This document shows positions 17,358 to 29,950 of a stretch of DNA of 64,000 nucleotides, piece after piece. How positions within the stretch are numbered: position 1 is the stretch's first letter; every line of letters begins with the position of its first letter. The DNA is from Nocardioides deserti (lineage in GTDB: Bacteria; Actinomycetota; Actinomycetes; Propionibacteriales; Nocardioidaceae). The notes below the pieces were generated by a model. The model was not told the DNA's origin. It searched no databases and saw only the letters and a list, made by a program, of their open reading frames with translations. The stretch covers positions 248,001-312,000 of the forward strand of contig NZ_JACMYC010000003.1 in assembly GCF_014266025.1 (NCBI RefSeq), read 5' to 3'. The translations under genes and the position numbers were made by a program.

Positions 17358-17407
17358 CTACCCACCGGGAGCCGACGGCCCGACCGTCCTCCACAGGCGG
17401 CGATGGG

Positions 17408-17413
17408 TAGAGT
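17408..17413 (+). promoter_or_regulatory. lipB leaderless -10 box
   Basis: TAGAGT with 7 bases to the GTG start of lipB. An in-frame ATG at 17403 overlaps this box and would add six residues not typical of LipB, so the GTG is preferred. Confidence 0.55.
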
Positions 17414-17420
17414 CGAGGAG

Positions 17421-18149
17421 GTGAGCAGCCTGACGTTCCGCACGGTCGGCCTCGGTGACGACGCGCTCGACTACCTGGCCGCCTGGGACCTCCAGCGCGA
17501 GGTCCACGCCGAGGTCGCCGACGGCGCCGCGCCCCCGACCGTCCTGCTGCTCGAGCACCCGCCGGTCTACACCGCCGGCAAGCGCACCGACCCGCACGAG
17601 CGTCCGCTCGACCCGGGCGGCGCCCAGGTGGTCGACGTCGACCGCGGCGGCAAGATCACCTTCCACGGTCCCGGCCAGCTGGTGGGCTACCCGATCGTCG
17701 CGCTGCCCGACCACGTCAAGGTCGTCGACTACGTCCGCCGGGTCGAGGAGGCGCTGATCCGGGTGTGCGCCGACCTCGGCGTCACCACCGCCCGCGTGCC
17801 CGGCCGCAGCGGCGTGTGGCTGCGGGCCGACGACAAGGGACCCGAGCGGAAGATCGCGGCGATCGGCATCCGCGTCAGCCGCGGCGTGACCATGCACGGC
17901 TTCTCGCTCAACTGCGACGTCGACCTCGGCTGGTACGACCGGTTCGTCCCGTGCGGCATCGCCGACGCCGGGGTCACCACCCTCACCGCCGAGCTCGGTC
18001 GCCGCGTCACCACCGCCGACGTGCTGCCGCTCGTCGAGCGGCACCTGGCGGCGTACCTCGCCTGGAAGCCGTACGACGCCACGCCGGACTACGACCCGCG
18101 CCCCGAGCCCGGGCGCGGACCCCGCATCGAGATCCTCACCCCGAAGTAG
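17421..18149 (+). CDS. lipB: Lipoyl(octanoyl) transferase
   Basis: 242 residues. It transfers octanoate from acyl carrier protein to lipoyl-domain lysines, the first step of lipoate synthesis in the cytosol. Motifs: [11 protein letters not shown], the family signature [39 protein letters not shown] with the catalytic lysine of the GVKxAAIG type, and catalytic Cys in [17 protein letters not shown] at 17421 matches the usual LipB N-terminus. LipA is 2.5 kb downstream on the same strand and the lipoylated E2 is upstream. Confidence 0.95.
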   Translation: MSSLTFRTVGLGDDALDYLAAWDLQREVHAEVADGAAPPTVLLLEHPPVYTAGKRTDPHERPLDPGGAQVVDVDRGGKITFHGPGQLVGYPIVALPDHVKVVDYVRRVEEALIRVCADLGVTTARVPGRSGVWLRADDKGPERKIAAIGIRVSRGVTMHGFSLNCDVDLGWYDRFVPCGIADAGVTTLTAELGRRVTTADVLPLVERHLAAYLAWKPYDATPDYDPRPEPGRGPRIEILTPK

Positions 18150-18208
18150 GGGCCGGGCCCCCGGCGCGCCCGCACCTCCCCGGTCGTGCCCGCTGCTTTC
18201 ATCGACGG

Positions 18209-19126
18209 GTGCCGGACCTCGCGATCCAGACCCAGGGCCTCCGCAAGGAGTTCCGCACCCGCCGCGGGACGCGCGTCGCGGTGTCCGACCTCGACCTGGC
18301 GGTGCCTGCCGGCGGGGTCCACGGCTTCCTCGGGCCCAACGGCTCGGGCAAGACGACGACCATCCGGATGCTGCTCGGGCTGGCCCGCCCGACGCGCGGC
18401 ACGATGCGGCTGCTGGGCGAGCCGGTCCCCGACCGCCTCCCGGCCGTCATCGACCGGGTCGGCGCGGTGGTCGAGTCCCCGAAGTTCTCCCCCAACCTCA
18501 CCGGTCGGCAGAACCTGCTGCTGCTCTCCCGCTCGATCGGCGTGCCGGACGCCCGCGTCGACGCGGCCGTCGAGACCGTGGGGCTGAGCGGGCGCGACCG
18601 CGACCGGTACAAGGCCTACTCCCTCGGCATGAAGCAGCGGCTCGCCATCGCGGCCACGCTGCTCAAGGAGCCGGACCTGCTCATCCTCGACGAGCCGACC
18701 AACGGGCTCGACCCGGCCGGCATCCGGGAGATCCGCGAGACCATCCGCGGCCTCGGCGCCGCGGGCGTGACCGTGCTGCTGAGCTCGCACATCCTGGCCG
18801 AGGTCCAGCAGGTGTGCACCTCCGCCACCATCGTCGGCCACGGCCGGCTGCTCGCCACCGGGACGGTCGAGGACCTGCTGGGTGGGAGCACGGCGTACCG
18901 CCTCGTCGTCCCGGACCTCCCCGCCGCCTCCGCCGCGCTGTCGGCTGCCGGCGTCCCCGTCACCGAGCAGGACGGCGCGCTCCGCGTCGAGACCGGCGAC
19001 CCCGCCGCCGTGACCCGGCTGCTCGCCGCGCGCGACCTCTGGCTGACCGAGCTGACGCCGGTGCGCGCCGACCTCGAGTCGTTCTTCCTCCAGCTCACCG
19101 AGGCCGACGGCGAGGACGCGGCATGA
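18209..19126 (+). CDS. ABC transporter ATP-binding protein
   Basis: 305 residues. Walker A GPNGSGKTTT (~41-50), signature YSLGMKQRLAIAATLL, Walker B LLILDEPTNGLDPAG and H-loop LLSSHIL are all intact. The C-terminal ~90 residues (STAYRLVVPDLPAASAALSAAGV...) form the extra domain common in drug-exporter and bacitracin-type ATPases. Its stop overlaps the permease start by 4 bases (ATGA), so the two make one exporter. GTG at 18209 is the best start; the hairpin-like GGGGCCGGGCCCC lies between lipB and it. Substrate unknown. Confidence 0.93.
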   Translation: MPDLAIQTQGLRKEFRTRRGTRVAVSDLDLAVPAGGVHGFLGPNGSGKTTTIRMLLGLARPTRGTMRLLGEPVPDRLPAVIDRVGAVVESPKFSPNLTGRQNLLLLSRSIGVPDARVDAAVETVGLSGRDRDRYKAYSLGMKQRLAIAATLLKEPDLLILDEPTNGLDPAGIREIRETIRGLGAAGVTVLLSSHILAEVQQVCTSATIVGHGRLLATGTVEDLLGGSTAYRLVVPDLPAASAALSAAGVPVTEQDGALRVETGDPAAVTRLLAARDLWLTELTPVRADLESFFLQLTEADGEDAA

Positions 19127-20079
19127 GGGGGCTGGTGCGGGTCGAGCTGACCCGCCTGCGCTGGCGCCGGGCGGTGCTCCTGCTGCTGCTCGCCTGCCTC
19201 GTGGTGCCGGCGCTCATCGCGGCGGCGACCCTGTGGGACACCCGTCCGGTCTCCGAGGCCGAGAAGGCGGAGATCCGGGCAGCGTCCACGCAGGAGATCG
19301 CCCGCTGCGAGCGCAAGCCACGGCAGTACGGCGTCCGGCCGGCGCGGGCGGAGGCGCGCTGCCCCGAGCTGGTCGTCGAGTGGCAGACCGCGCGCCAGCC
19401 CCTGAGCCTGGCGCGCGAACGCGGCGGCTCCGGCATCGGCGTCGCCGGAGCGCTGACCGTGCTGCTCATGCTCGCCGCCACCACCTTCGCGGGGCACGAC
19501 TGGAACAGCGGGTCGATGAGCAACCAGCTGCTGTTCCGTCCGCGCCGCGGCCGGGTGTGGGCTGCCAAGGCGGTCGCCGTCACGGGCGTCGCGCTGCTCA
19601 CCGCGGTCCTCGTCAGCACGGCGTACTGGCTGACGATGTGGGCCGCGATGCGCGCCCGGGACCTGCCGGTCGCCGACGGCGGGCTGAGCGCCTCGCTCGG
19701 GCTCGGCCTGCGGGGCGCTGGGCTCGCGGCCGCCGCGGCGCTGGGCTGCTACGCGCTCACCATGCTGCTGCGCAGCACGGTCGCGACGCTGGGCGTGGTG
19801 CTGGCGTTCGGGTTCGCCACGCTGGTCCTCGGTGACTCGCTGCCGATGAGCGGGCAGTGGGAGCCCCTGGACAACATCGCCGCGGTGCTGGCGAACGGGA
19901 CCGAGTACTACGTCCACGTGCCGCCGTCGTGCTACGACGGGCGCTACGCGCAGGGGCGGGCCGAGTGCGACGACATCCGCGAGCTCCCGCTGTGGCGGGG
20001 CGCGACGTACTACGGCGGCGCCGTCGTGCTGGTGGGTGCCGCGAGCGTGCTGTCCTTCCGCCGCCGCGACGTGCCCTGA
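19123..20079 (+). CDS. ABC-2 type transporter permease
   Basis: 318 residues with about six hydrophobic segments: the first at ~15-38 (RRAVLLLLLACLVVPALIAAATLW), others near 105, 150, 195, 225 and 300. A large exterior loop follows the first helix and carries two cysteines (ARCERKPRQYG, EARCPELVV), and another pair stands before the last helix (PPSCYDGRYAQGRAECDD), perhaps forming disulfides. Translation is coupled to the ATPase gene by a 4-base overlap. Confidence 0.88.
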   Translation: MRGLVRVELTRLRWRRAVLLLLLACLVVPALIAAATLWDTRPVSEAEKAEIRAASTQEIARCERKPRQYGVRPARAEARCPELVVEWQTARQPLSLARERGGSGIGVAGALTVLLMLAATTFAGHDWNSGSMSNQLLFRPRRGRVWAAKAVAVTGVALLTAVLVSTAYWLTMWAAMRARDLPVADGGLSASLGLGLRGAGLAAAAALGCYALTMLLRSTVATLGVVLAFGFATLVLGDSLPMSGQWEPLDNIAAVLANGTEYYVHVPPSCYDGRYAQGRAECDDIRELPLWRGATYYGGAVVLVGAASVLSFRRRDVP

Positions 20080-20094
20080 GCCGGAGAGGCTCGC

Positions 20095-20583
20095 TCAGCC
20101 GATCCGGCGGTAGTGCCCGGCCATCGCCGGGTAGTAGTCACGGTCGAAGTCGATCGCGGACACGTCGCCGCCGGTCTCGGCGGCCACGAGCCGGTCGAGG
20201 TAGTACTCCCACCCGGGGCCGACGCTCTCTGCCGCGGCGGGGTCGACGCCCGGCTGCCTGAACGTCAGGAGCGTGCCGCCGTCGGCCGCCGCCCCCAGCT
20301 CCAGCTCGAGGTCCCACCAGTCGTCGCCGACCCGGGAGACCAGGACCAGCCGCAGCGGCGGCTCGCAGACGCTGATCGTCATCTGCTCGGCCGGCGCGTG
20401 CTCGCCCTCGGCGGTCATCGTGAACATGACCCGGCCCTCGGCCGGGTCCCCCGTCCACGTCCCGATCCAGCGCTCCAGCCGCGCGGGCTCGGTCAGCGCG
20501 GCCCACACCTCCGAGGCGGGCAGCGGGAGGTGACGGGTGAGCATCAGGGTGCCGCCGACGACGCGGCCGGTGGGAGCGGGCAT
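20095..20583 (-). CDS. SRPBCC (AHSA1/START-like) family protein
   Basis: 162 residues. The Bet v1-like fold is indicated by [42 protein letters not shown], the cavity strands [29 protein letters not shown] and [16 protein letters not shown]. Such proteins bind hydrophobic ligands or serve as polyketide cyclase/AHSA1-type domains; the ligand is unknown. ATG at 20583 is chosen. Just upstream are two exact tandem copies of TGGTGCACCCGC (20591-20614). Confidence 0.85.
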   Translation of the reverse strand: MPAPTGRVVGGTLMLTRHLPLPASEVWAALTEPARLERWIGTWTGDPAEGRVMFTMTAEGEHAPAEQMTISVCEPPLRLVLVSRVGDDWWDLELELGAAADGGTLLTFRQPGVDPAAAESVGPGWEYYLDRLVAAETGGDVSAIDFDRDYYPAMAGHYRRIG

Positions 20584-20668
20584 GGCCCCATGGTGCACCC
20601 GCTGGTGCACCCGCGGCACGTGCCCGGCGTCCGCGGCTGCCGAGTCGGGGCGCCGCACCCCCGCGGCG

Positions 20669-20674
20669 TACAGT
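20669..20674 (+). promoter_or_regulatory. lipA leaderless -10 box
   Basis: TACAGT with 7 bases (GAAGGAC) to GTG at 20682. A GTG at 20673 overlaps the box, so it is unlikely to be the start if this promoter is used. The geometry is the same as for lipB. Confidence 0.55.
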
Positions 20675-20681
20675 GAAGGAC

Positions 20682-21626
20682 GTGACGCAGGCTCCCGCTC
20701 CCGAAGGAAGAAAGCTCCTCCGCCTCGAGGTCCGCAACGCCGAGACCCCGATCGAGCGGAAGCCGGAGTGGATCAAGACCCGGGCGAAGATGGGGCCGGA
20801 GTACAAGCACCTCCAGAGCCTGGTGAAGTCCGAGGGACTCCACACCGTGTGCCAGGAGGCCGGCTGCCCCAACATCTTCGAGTGCTGGGAGGACCGCGAG
20901 GCCACCTTCCTCATCGGGGGCGACCAGTGCACCCGGCGCTGCGACTTCTGCCAGATCGACACCGGCAAGCCGCAGGCGCTCGACCGCGACGAGCCGCGCC
21001 GTGTCGCCGAGTCCGTGCAGACCATGGGGCTGCGGTACGCCACGATCACCGGCGTCGCCCGCGACGACCTGCCCGACGGCGGCGCCTGGCTGTACGCCGA
21101 GACGGTGCGCGCCATCCACGAGCTGAACCCGGACACCGGCGTCGAGAACCTCATCCCCGACTTCAACGGCAAGGCCGACCTGCTGACCGAGGTCTTCGAG
21201 TCCCGTCCCGAGGTGCTCGCCCACAACGTCGAGACCGTGCCGCGGATCTTCAAGCGGATCCGCCCCGCGTTCCGCTACGAGCGCTCCCTCGACGTCATCA
21301 CCCAGGCCCGCGACTTCGGTCTGGTCACCAAGTCGAACCTCATCCTCGGCATGGGTGAGACCCGCGAGGAGGTCAGCCAGGCGCTGCGCGACCTGCACCA
21401 GGCCGGCTGCGAGCTGATCACGATCACCCAGTACCTCCGCCCCTCGGTCCGCCACCACCCGGTCGAGCGCTGGGTCAAGCCCGAGGAGTTCGTCGAGCTC
21501 GCCGCCGAGGCCGAGGAGATCGGCTTCTCCGGCGTCCTGTCCGGGCCGCTGGTGCGTTCGTCCTACCGCGCCGGGCGGCTGTACCGTCAGGCCATGGACG
21601 CCCGCGCGGGCGTCGCGACCGCCTGA
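20682..21626 (+). CDS. lipA: Lipoyl synthase (radical SAM)
   Basis: 314 residues. It inserts two sulfurs into protein-bound octanoyl groups made by LipB. Both iron-sulfur clusters are represented: the auxiliary cluster by [13 protein letters not shown] and the radical-SAM cluster by CTRRCDFC. The C-terminal RSSYRAGRL, whose Ser ligates the auxiliary cluster, is present. Further conserved blocks are [28 protein letters not shown] and QYLRPS. The following DUF4191 gene is 52 bases away and may be co-transcribed. Confidence 0.96.
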   Translation: MTQAPAPEGRKLLRLEVRNAETPIERKPEWIKTRAKMGPEYKHLQSLVKSEGLHTVCQEAGCPNIFECWEDREATFLIGGDQCTRRCDFCQIDTGKPQALDRDEPRRVAESVQTMGLRYATITGVARDDLPDGGAWLYAETVRAIHELNPDTGVENLIPDFNGKADLLTEVFESRPEVLAHNVETVPRIFKRIRPAFRYERSLDVITQARDFGLVTKSNLILGMGETREEVSQALRDLHQAGCELITITQYLRPSVRHHPVERWVKPEEFVELAAEAEEIGFSGVLSGPLVRSSYRAGRLYRQAMDARAGVATA

Positions 21627-21678
21627 CCGGCGGTCCTCCCTCACCTCGGCACGACAGCAAAGGGCACGAACCACCCCC

Positions 21679-22437
21679 ATGGCCAAGGACGCCAAGAACG
21701 CCGCCAAGAACGCTTCGAAGGACGCCGCGAAGGCCCCGGTCGCGACCGCCGACATGAACCGTCGGCAGCAGCTCGTCGAGACCTACAAGATGACGCGGCG
21801 CAACGACCCGAAGGTCGGGCTGCTCACCTTCGGCTCCGCGCTGCTCGCCGGCGCCCTCGGGTTCCTGATCTTCTGGGTGCTGCCCGGCGAGGGCGTCATC
21901 GGCTGGATCCTCGCCGTCGTCGGCTCGCTGCTGGCCGGCTCGCTCGCCGCGATGATCGTCTTCGGGCGACGCGCGCAGAACGCCGCCTACCGCCAGATGG
22001 AGGGCCAGCCCGGCGCCGCCGCGGCCGCGCTCCGCATGCTGCGCCGCGGCTGGAAGTCCGACCCGGTCATCGCGTTCAACAAGAACCAGGACGTCGTCCA
22101 CCGCGTCGTCGGCCCTCCCGGCATCGTGCTCATCGGCGAGGGCAGCAGCCCGACCCGGATCAAGCAGCTGCTCGTCAACGAGCACCGCAAGCACGAGCGG
22201 GTCGCCTCCGAGGTCCCGATCCACGAGGTGATCTGCGGCAACGGCGAGGGCCAGGTCCCGCTGCCGAAGCTGGTCCGCCACGTCCAGAAGCTCGGCCGCC
22301 AGGTGAAGCCCGCCGAGATGACCGACGTGATGAGCCGGCTCAAGGCGCTCGACGCCACCCGCTCCAACATCCCGCTGCCCAAGGGCCCCGTCCCGACCTC
22401 GATGAAGGGCATGCGCGGCAACCTCCGCGGCCGCTGA
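21679..22437 (+). CDS. DUF4191 membrane protein
   Basis: 252 residues. The Lys/Ala-rich N-terminus (KDAKNAAKNASKDAAKA) precedes MNRRQQLVETYKMTRRNDPKVGLLTFGSALLAGALGFLIFWVLPG and a second helix IGWILAVVGSLLAGSLAAMIVF, so two membrane helices lie at ~52-95. The cytoplasmic remainder (AYRQMEGQPGAAAAALRMLRRGW...HRVVGPPGIVLIGEG...KHERVASEVPIHEV) is the conserved DUF4191 body. The family is actinobacterial and regularly sits next to lipA; function unknown, with a role in lipoate handling suggested only by synteny. Confidence 0.88.
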   Translation: MAKDAKNAAKNASKDAAKAPVATADMNRRQQLVETYKMTRRNDPKVGLLTFGSALLAGALGFLIFWVLPGEGVIGWILAVVGSLLAGSLAAMIVFGRRAQNAAYRQMEGQPGAAAAALRMLRRGWKSDPVIAFNKNQDVVHRVVGPPGIVLIGEGSSPTRIKQLLVNEHRKHERVASEVPIHEVICGNGEGQVPLPKLVRHVQKLGRQVKPAEMTDVMSRLKALDATRSNIPLPKGPVPTSMKGMRGNLRGR

Positions 22438-22478
22438 GCAAGCCAGCCCCGACCGGCCGCCGACAGGCACAGAACTGG

Positions 22479-22515
22479 GGAGGTCCTCCCGCACCTGGTG
22501 CGGGAGGACCTCCCA
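22479..22515. terminator. Long bidirectional terminator between DUF4191 and the lipoprotein gene
   Basis: A perfect 17-bp stem GGGAGGTCCTCCCGCAC with a 3-base loop CTG lies between convergent stops at 22437 and 22534. It can end transcription from both sides. Confidence 0.8.
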
Positions 22516-22533
22516 GCTCCCGTTCGTACGCCG

Positions 22534-23445
22534 TCAGACGGTCGGCGAGGGAGCCATCTGCCCCATCATCTGGCTCGGGTCGGGCATCTCGGTGACCTCG
22601 TTGGCCGGCGGCGCCTCGATGGTGACGTCGGTGCCCCAGTCGTCGATGACCATCTCGGTCGTCGACGACTGGCCCATGACCGGCATCTCCATGACCATCT
22701 GGCCGAACCGGCCCTCCTCGTCCAGCCACACGTCGTACGTCAGCGCCTTGGGCATGCCCTGCAGTGCGGACTTCGGCATGTCGCCGCCGAGGCTCTTCAT
22801 GGCCGCGGCGAGGTCGACGGTCATCTCGAAGTGGTCGAGGTCGCGGCCGTCGACGTCCTCCTCGCCGACGTAGACGACCTTCTCGATGCCCTCCTCCATC
22901 GCCTGCAGGGAGGCGACCGGGTCGCTCTGCTTGAGCACCTCGTCCATGCCGAGCTCGGCGAAGGGGCCGTCGGGGTCGGAGGGGTCGACCTTCCAGTACT
23001 TGCCCTGGCTCAGCTCGCCCATGTTGATGTAGCTGATGCCGTCCACAGAGATCACCGTGGTGCTGCCGCCGCCGAAGTCCTGGTCCATCTCGATGGCCGC
23101 CGGCGTCCGGGTGTAGTCGATGACGCCCGTGCCGGTGACCTTCGTGCCGCCGAAGGTGGTGCTCGTGCTCAGCTTCGCGGTCGTGGACGCCTCGACGCCG
23201 GCGCCGACGATGTCGACGAACTGCGCGGCGGGGACCTCCTGGCCCTCCTCGAGGTCGTCGGCGCTGTCGCTGTCGCTCTCGGCAGCGTCGTCCGCCTCGG
23301 GCTCGGTGGTCGCGCTGCTGCTGGCCGCCGGGTCGTTGGCCTCCTCGCCGTCCCCGTCACCGCCGCAGGCGACGAGGGCGGCGGAGAGGAGCGGAGCAAC
23401 CGCCACGGCGGCGAGGAGGCGGCGGGTGCGGGGACGACGGATCAC
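22534..23445 (-). CDS. Lipoprotein of the LppX/LprAFG type
   Basis: 303 residues from GTG at 23445, preceded by GAAAGG at suitable distance. Signal peptide RRPRTRRLLAAVAVAPLLSAALVAC with lipobox LVAC is followed by an acidic low-complexity stretch (~30-75). The mature domain (VEASTTAKLSTSTTFGGTKVTGTGVIDYTRTPAAIEMDQDF and later KALTYDVWLDEEGRFGQMVMEM) resembles LppX/LprG-like lipid-binding lipoproteins, anchored outside the membrane. The ligand is unknown. An upstream ATG at 23487 would only lengthen the region before the signal peptide. Confidence 0.82.
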   Translation of the reverse strand: MIRRPRTRRLLAAVAVAPLLSAALVACGGDGDGEEANDPAASSSATTEPEADDAAESDSDSADDLEEGQEVPAAQFVDIVGAGVEASTTAKLSTSTTFGGTKVTGTGVIDYTRTPAAIEMDQDFGGGSTTVISVDGISYINMGELSQGKYWKVDPSDPDGPFAELGMDEVLKQSDPVASLQAMEEGIEKVVYVGEEDVDGRDLDHFEMTVDLAAAMKSLGGDMPKSALQGMPKALTYDVWLDEEGRFGQMVMEMPVMGQSSTTEMVIDDWGTDVTIEAPPANEVTEMPDPSQMMGQMAPSPTV

Positions 23446-23546
23446 GTGAAGAGCCTTTCGCGGAAGGGAGGCTGACGTCTCCAGCATGGCCCGCGCTCCC
23501 CTGCCCCCAAACCTGCGCGCGGGTCACGACCCGGTCACGCAGGGCC

Positions 23547-23966
23547 TCAGCGGCCGAGCGAGCGGTACGTCTGCAGGGTGACCGTGGCGGTGCCGGCCAT
23601 GATGTCGTGCAGGCCGCGTCCGTCGGGGCGGTAGACCAGCGGCGGGATGACCAGCGCGATGCCGACCTGGCGCGCCAGCAGCACTAACGGGTTGAGCGGC
23701 CGGGTGCCGAGGTCGGCCCGGACCACGCGCAGGCGGGTGGCGAGCTTGCCGAAGCTGCCGCCGGCGGCCCAGGTCAGCAGCGCCGACTCCACGACGTACA
23801 CGACCAGGACGTACGCCGGCGCGGGGCTGCCGGTCGCGGCGTAGTCGTCGAGCCCGATGAAGGCGATGACGACCAGCGTCGAGGCGAGCCAGTCGACGAG
23901 CAGAGCGGCGATGCGTCGTGCCCACGTCGCGGTCTCGAACGGGGTCCCGGCGGCTGCGCTCGTCAC
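23547..23966 (-). CDS. RDD family membrane protein
   Basis: 139 residues with three hydrophobic segments. [23 protein letters not shown] carries the Arg and Asp that name the family, [32 protein letters not shown] is the typical second helix and loop, and [17 protein letters not shown] with GLHDIMAGT follows. GTG at 23966 has TAGGCT 6 bases upstream (23973-23978), fitting a leaderless start. Function of RDD proteins is poorly known; some relate to ion homeostasis. Confidence 0.87.
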   Translation of the reverse strand: MTSAAAGTPFETATWARRIAALLVDWLASTLVVIAFIGLDDYAATGSPAPAYVLVVYVVESALLTWAAGGSFGKLATRLRVVRADLGTRPLNPLVLLARQVGIALVIPPLVYRPDGRGLHDIMAGTATVTLQTYRSLGR

Positions 23967-24014
23967 GGCCCGAGCCTAGGCGGCGGCGCCGGTGGGCTGG
24001 ACTGCGGGACACCT

Positions 24015-24052
24015 GTTACACGGCGGAAACAATCTGGATATGGTCGAGAAAC
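24015..24052 (+). promoter_or_regulatory. GlnR operator and promoter of glnA
   Basis: GTTAC-N6-GAAAC (24015-24030), then 6 bases and GATAT-N6-GAAAC (24037-24052), match the GlnR pattern gTnAC-N6-GaAAC in two half-site pairs with the standard spacing; only the third half-site is degenerate. A promoter TTACAC (24016-24021), spacer 17, TATGGT (24039-24044) overlaps it. Transcription would begin near 24051, about 110 bases before glnA. Confidence 0.75.
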
Positions 24053-24161
24053 CGCCCCCGAGCAGGGTGGCGGCAGTCGTCCGGTGCAGTGCCGCCCCGG
24101 CCGTCACGACCCCAGAGATTTTCGCCGGCTGGCGGCCCACGTCGCAGCCACAGGAGGACGA

Positions 24162-25586
24162 ATGTTCCAGAACAGCGACGAGCTGCTCGCATACATCAAG
24201 GACGAGGGCGTCGAGATGATCGACGTCCGCTTCTGCGACCTGCCGGGCATCATGCAGCACTTCACCGTGCCGGCCGGAGCGTTCGACCAGAGCGTCTTCG
24301 AGGACGGGTTGAGCTTCGACGGCTCCTCGATCCGCGGCTTCCAGGCCATCCACGAGTCCGACATGTCGCTGTTCCCGGACCCGACCACCGCGTACCTCGA
24401 CCCGTTCCGCAGCGCCAAGACGCTGGTCGTGAACTTCTTCATCCACGACCCGCTCACCGGTGAGGCCTACTCCCGCGACCCGCGCAACATCGCGCGCAAG
24501 GCGATGGCGTACCTCGCGACCACCGGCATCGGCGACACGGCGTACTTCGCTCCCGAGGCGGAGTTCTACGTCTTCGACAACGTGCGGTTCGAGACCAAGG
24601 CCAACGCCGGCTACTACGAGGTCAACTCCTCGGCCGGCGCGTGGAACACCGGTGACGCGTTCGAGAACGACAACCGCGGCTACAAGGTCAAGTACAAGGG
24701 TGGCTACTTCCCCGTCGCGCCGACCGACCACTTCGGCGAGCTGCGCGACGAGATGGTCATCGAGATGGAGCGTGCCGGCCTCCAGGTCGAGCGGGCCCAC
24801 CACGAGGTCGGCACCGCCGGCCAGGCGGAGATCAACTACCGCTTCAGCGAGCTGCTCCAGGCCGCCGACGACGTCATGAAGTTCAAGTACATCGTCAAGA
24901 ACGTCGCCTGGCGCAACGGCAAGACCGCGACCTTCATGCCGAAGCCGATCTTCGGCGACAACGGCTCGGGCATGCACTGCCACCAGTCGATCTGGAACAA
25001 CGGCGAGCCGCTCTTCTACGACGAGACCGGGTACGCCGGCCTCTCGGACATGGCGCGCTACTACATCGGCGGCATCCTCAAGCACGCCCCGTCGCTGCTG
25101 GCCTTCACCAACCCGACGGTGAACTCCTACCACCGCCTGGTCCCCGGCTTCGAGGCCCCGATCTCGCTGGTCTACTCCCAGCGCAACCGCTCGGCCTGCG
25201 TGCGCATCCCGATCACCGGCTCGAACCCGAAGGCCAAGCGCATCGAGTTCCGCTGCCCCGACCCGTCGGCGAACCCCTACCTCGCCTTCTCGGCGCTGCT
25301 GCTCGCCGGCCTCGACGGCATCAAGAACAAGATCGAGCCGGCCGCCCCGATCGACAAGGACATCTACGAGCTCCCGCCGGACGAGATGGCCGACATCGAC
25401 CAGGTGCCCACGCGCCTGGACCAGGTCCTCGACTCCCTCGAGACCGACCACGAGTTCCTCACCGCCGGCAACGTCTTCACGCCGGACCTGATCGAGACCT
25501 GGATCGACTTCAAGCGGACCCAGGAGATCGCGCCCGTCCAGGCCCGTCCTCACCCGCACGAGTTCGAGCTGTACTACGACATCTGA
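24162..25586 (+). CDS. glnA: Glutamine synthetase type I (beta)
   Basis: 474 residues. It condenses glutamate and ammonia with ATP, the main ammonium assimilation step, as a cytosolic dodecamer. Motifs: [33 protein letters not shown] (metal Glu), [10 protein letters not shown], the ATP motif [37 protein letters not shown] and [16 protein letters not shown]. The loop DIYELPPDE holds Tyr402, the usual adenylylation site, so GlnE control is likely. ATG at 24162 is preceded by CAGGAGGACGA. The GlnR box upstream implies nitrogen regulation. Confidence 0.97.
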   Translation: MFQNSDELLAYIKDEGVEMIDVRFCDLPGIMQHFTVPAGAFDQSVFEDGLSFDGSSIRGFQAIHESDMSLFPDPTTAYLDPFRSAKTLVVNFFIHDPLTGEAYSRDPRNIARKAMAYLATTGIGDTAYFAPEAEFYVFDNVRFETKANAGYYEVNSSAGAWNTGDAFENDNRGYKVKYKGGYFPVAPTDHFGELRDEMVIEMERAGLQVERAHHEVGTAGQAEINYRFSELLQAADDVMKFKYIVKNVAWRNGKTATFMPKPIFGDNGSGMHCHQSIWNNGEPLFYDETGYAGLSDMARYYIGGILKHAPSLLAFTNPTVNSYHRLVPGFEAPISLVYSQRNRSACVRIPITGSNPKAKRIEFRCPDPSANPYLAFSALLLAGLDGIKNKIEPAAPIDKDIYELPPDEMADIDQVPTRLDQVLDSLETDHEFLTAGNVFTPDLIETWIDFKRTQEIAPVQARPHPHEFELYYDI

Positions 25587-25620
25587 GCCGGCGACCGAAC
25601 GGCCACGCGACACCCGCCGA

Positions 25621-25678
25621 GAACGGCCCCTGACCTGTGAAGACACGTTCCAACGTCTTCCAGTGTCAGGGGTCGTTC
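25621..25678. terminator. Long imperfect hairpin after glnA
   Basis: Arms of about 24 bases (25621-25644 and 25655-25678) pair with few mismatches around a 10-base loop: GAACG-CCCCTGAC blocks outside and GAAGAC/GTCTTC inside. It lies 35 bases after the glnA stop and probably terminates it. No T-run is present; a mobile-element end cannot be excluded. Confidence 0.5.
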
Positions 25679-25903
25679 CTCGTTCGCTGCGGCCCCAGTG
25701 GGGCCCGCGCGGCCAAACAGGTGCGGTGCCGTAGGCGATCGCGCCGCGCACGACTCAGCGGACACGGGTGCTTCATCCCGCTTCCTGACCACCGCACTGC
25801 TAGTGCGAGCTACTCGAGAGGGACGAAGCGCTCGTTGCGGTCGCCCACGTCCGGGGCGGCGCGCGACCCAGCCGCGGACCACGCTCGCGACTGCACGTCG
25901 GTG

Positions 25904-26356
25904 TCATCGTCGTTTGACCGCAAGGCTCCTTCGCGACCGCGCCGGCGAAAGGTCGGTGACCTCGTCGTCGTTCCTCGCCCGCGGTCGCCGCGCCGGCATC
26001 ACCGCGCCGTCGCCGTTCGCCGGGTGGGCCGCGACGGTCCGCTCGACGGCCCTGTGGGTCGTGCCGCAGTCAGCGGCCGCTTCCCGGTAGCTGCCTACGT
26101 CTCGGAGGCGCCACACACCGCCATCTGCTCCTCGCGGTTCTTCAATGGCAGCCCACGCGTGCCGCCCGGCGACTTGGTCGGGCATCGCCACCCTCACCAC
26201 GCAGGGCCCTCCGTCGGCCATGACACAACGCACGAGGTAAGGACTCATGTCCGGCCACCACCAGGGACCCTTCTCGTCCCGGACGGCTGACTCGACAGCC
26301 GCACTCGGGCCTTGACGAGCGGGTCGACCGGGCACGGAGCCGGCGACGGCACTCAA
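25904..26356 (-). pseudogene. Uncertain ORF with HTH-like stretch, possible transposase remnant
   Basis: An open frame of 150 codons in a junction otherwise empty of convincing genes. Residues ~88-110 (SYREAAADCGTTHRAVERTVAAH) look like the helix-turn-helix of an IS21-type transposase, and NDDEVTDL follows as in such proteins, but the frame then ends in basic low-complexity sequence and no DDE domain follows. I treat it as possible debris, not a working gene. The rest of 25679-25903 and 26357-26540 shows no supportable gene on either strand. Confidence 0.3.
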
Positions 26357-26607
26357 CTGCTGAAGGAGCTCTCGGACGACCGGCTCGTCGACGTCCGCGC
26401 AATCAACCTGCCGCGGTCAATCTCAGGCGACACGGGGCCGAAAGGTCCGACCGGCTGCAGGGGCACCCACGCGGGAAGGTCTGAGCTCGACCGTGCTTGG
26501 GCAGCGCTCCCCGCCGCAACAGGAACCCATTATCGGGAACTACCCGGAAACTAACAGGATGGTTATCATCTTCCTGCGGACCTCGCTCCCTTACGACAAG
26601 GACCCCC

Positions 26608-29946
<3,339 letters not shown>

Positions 29947-29950
29947 CCTC

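Noticed and set aside
20591..20614. Twofold repeat TGGTGCACCCGC as a regulatory array
   Set aside because: Only two copies with no matching site elsewhere; better explained as a small tandem duplication.
26357..26607. Short + strand frame continuing into the Usp gene from 26497
   Set aside because: The extra N-terminal residues do not fit the Usp fold; ATG at 26608 has a ribosome site and matches the family start.
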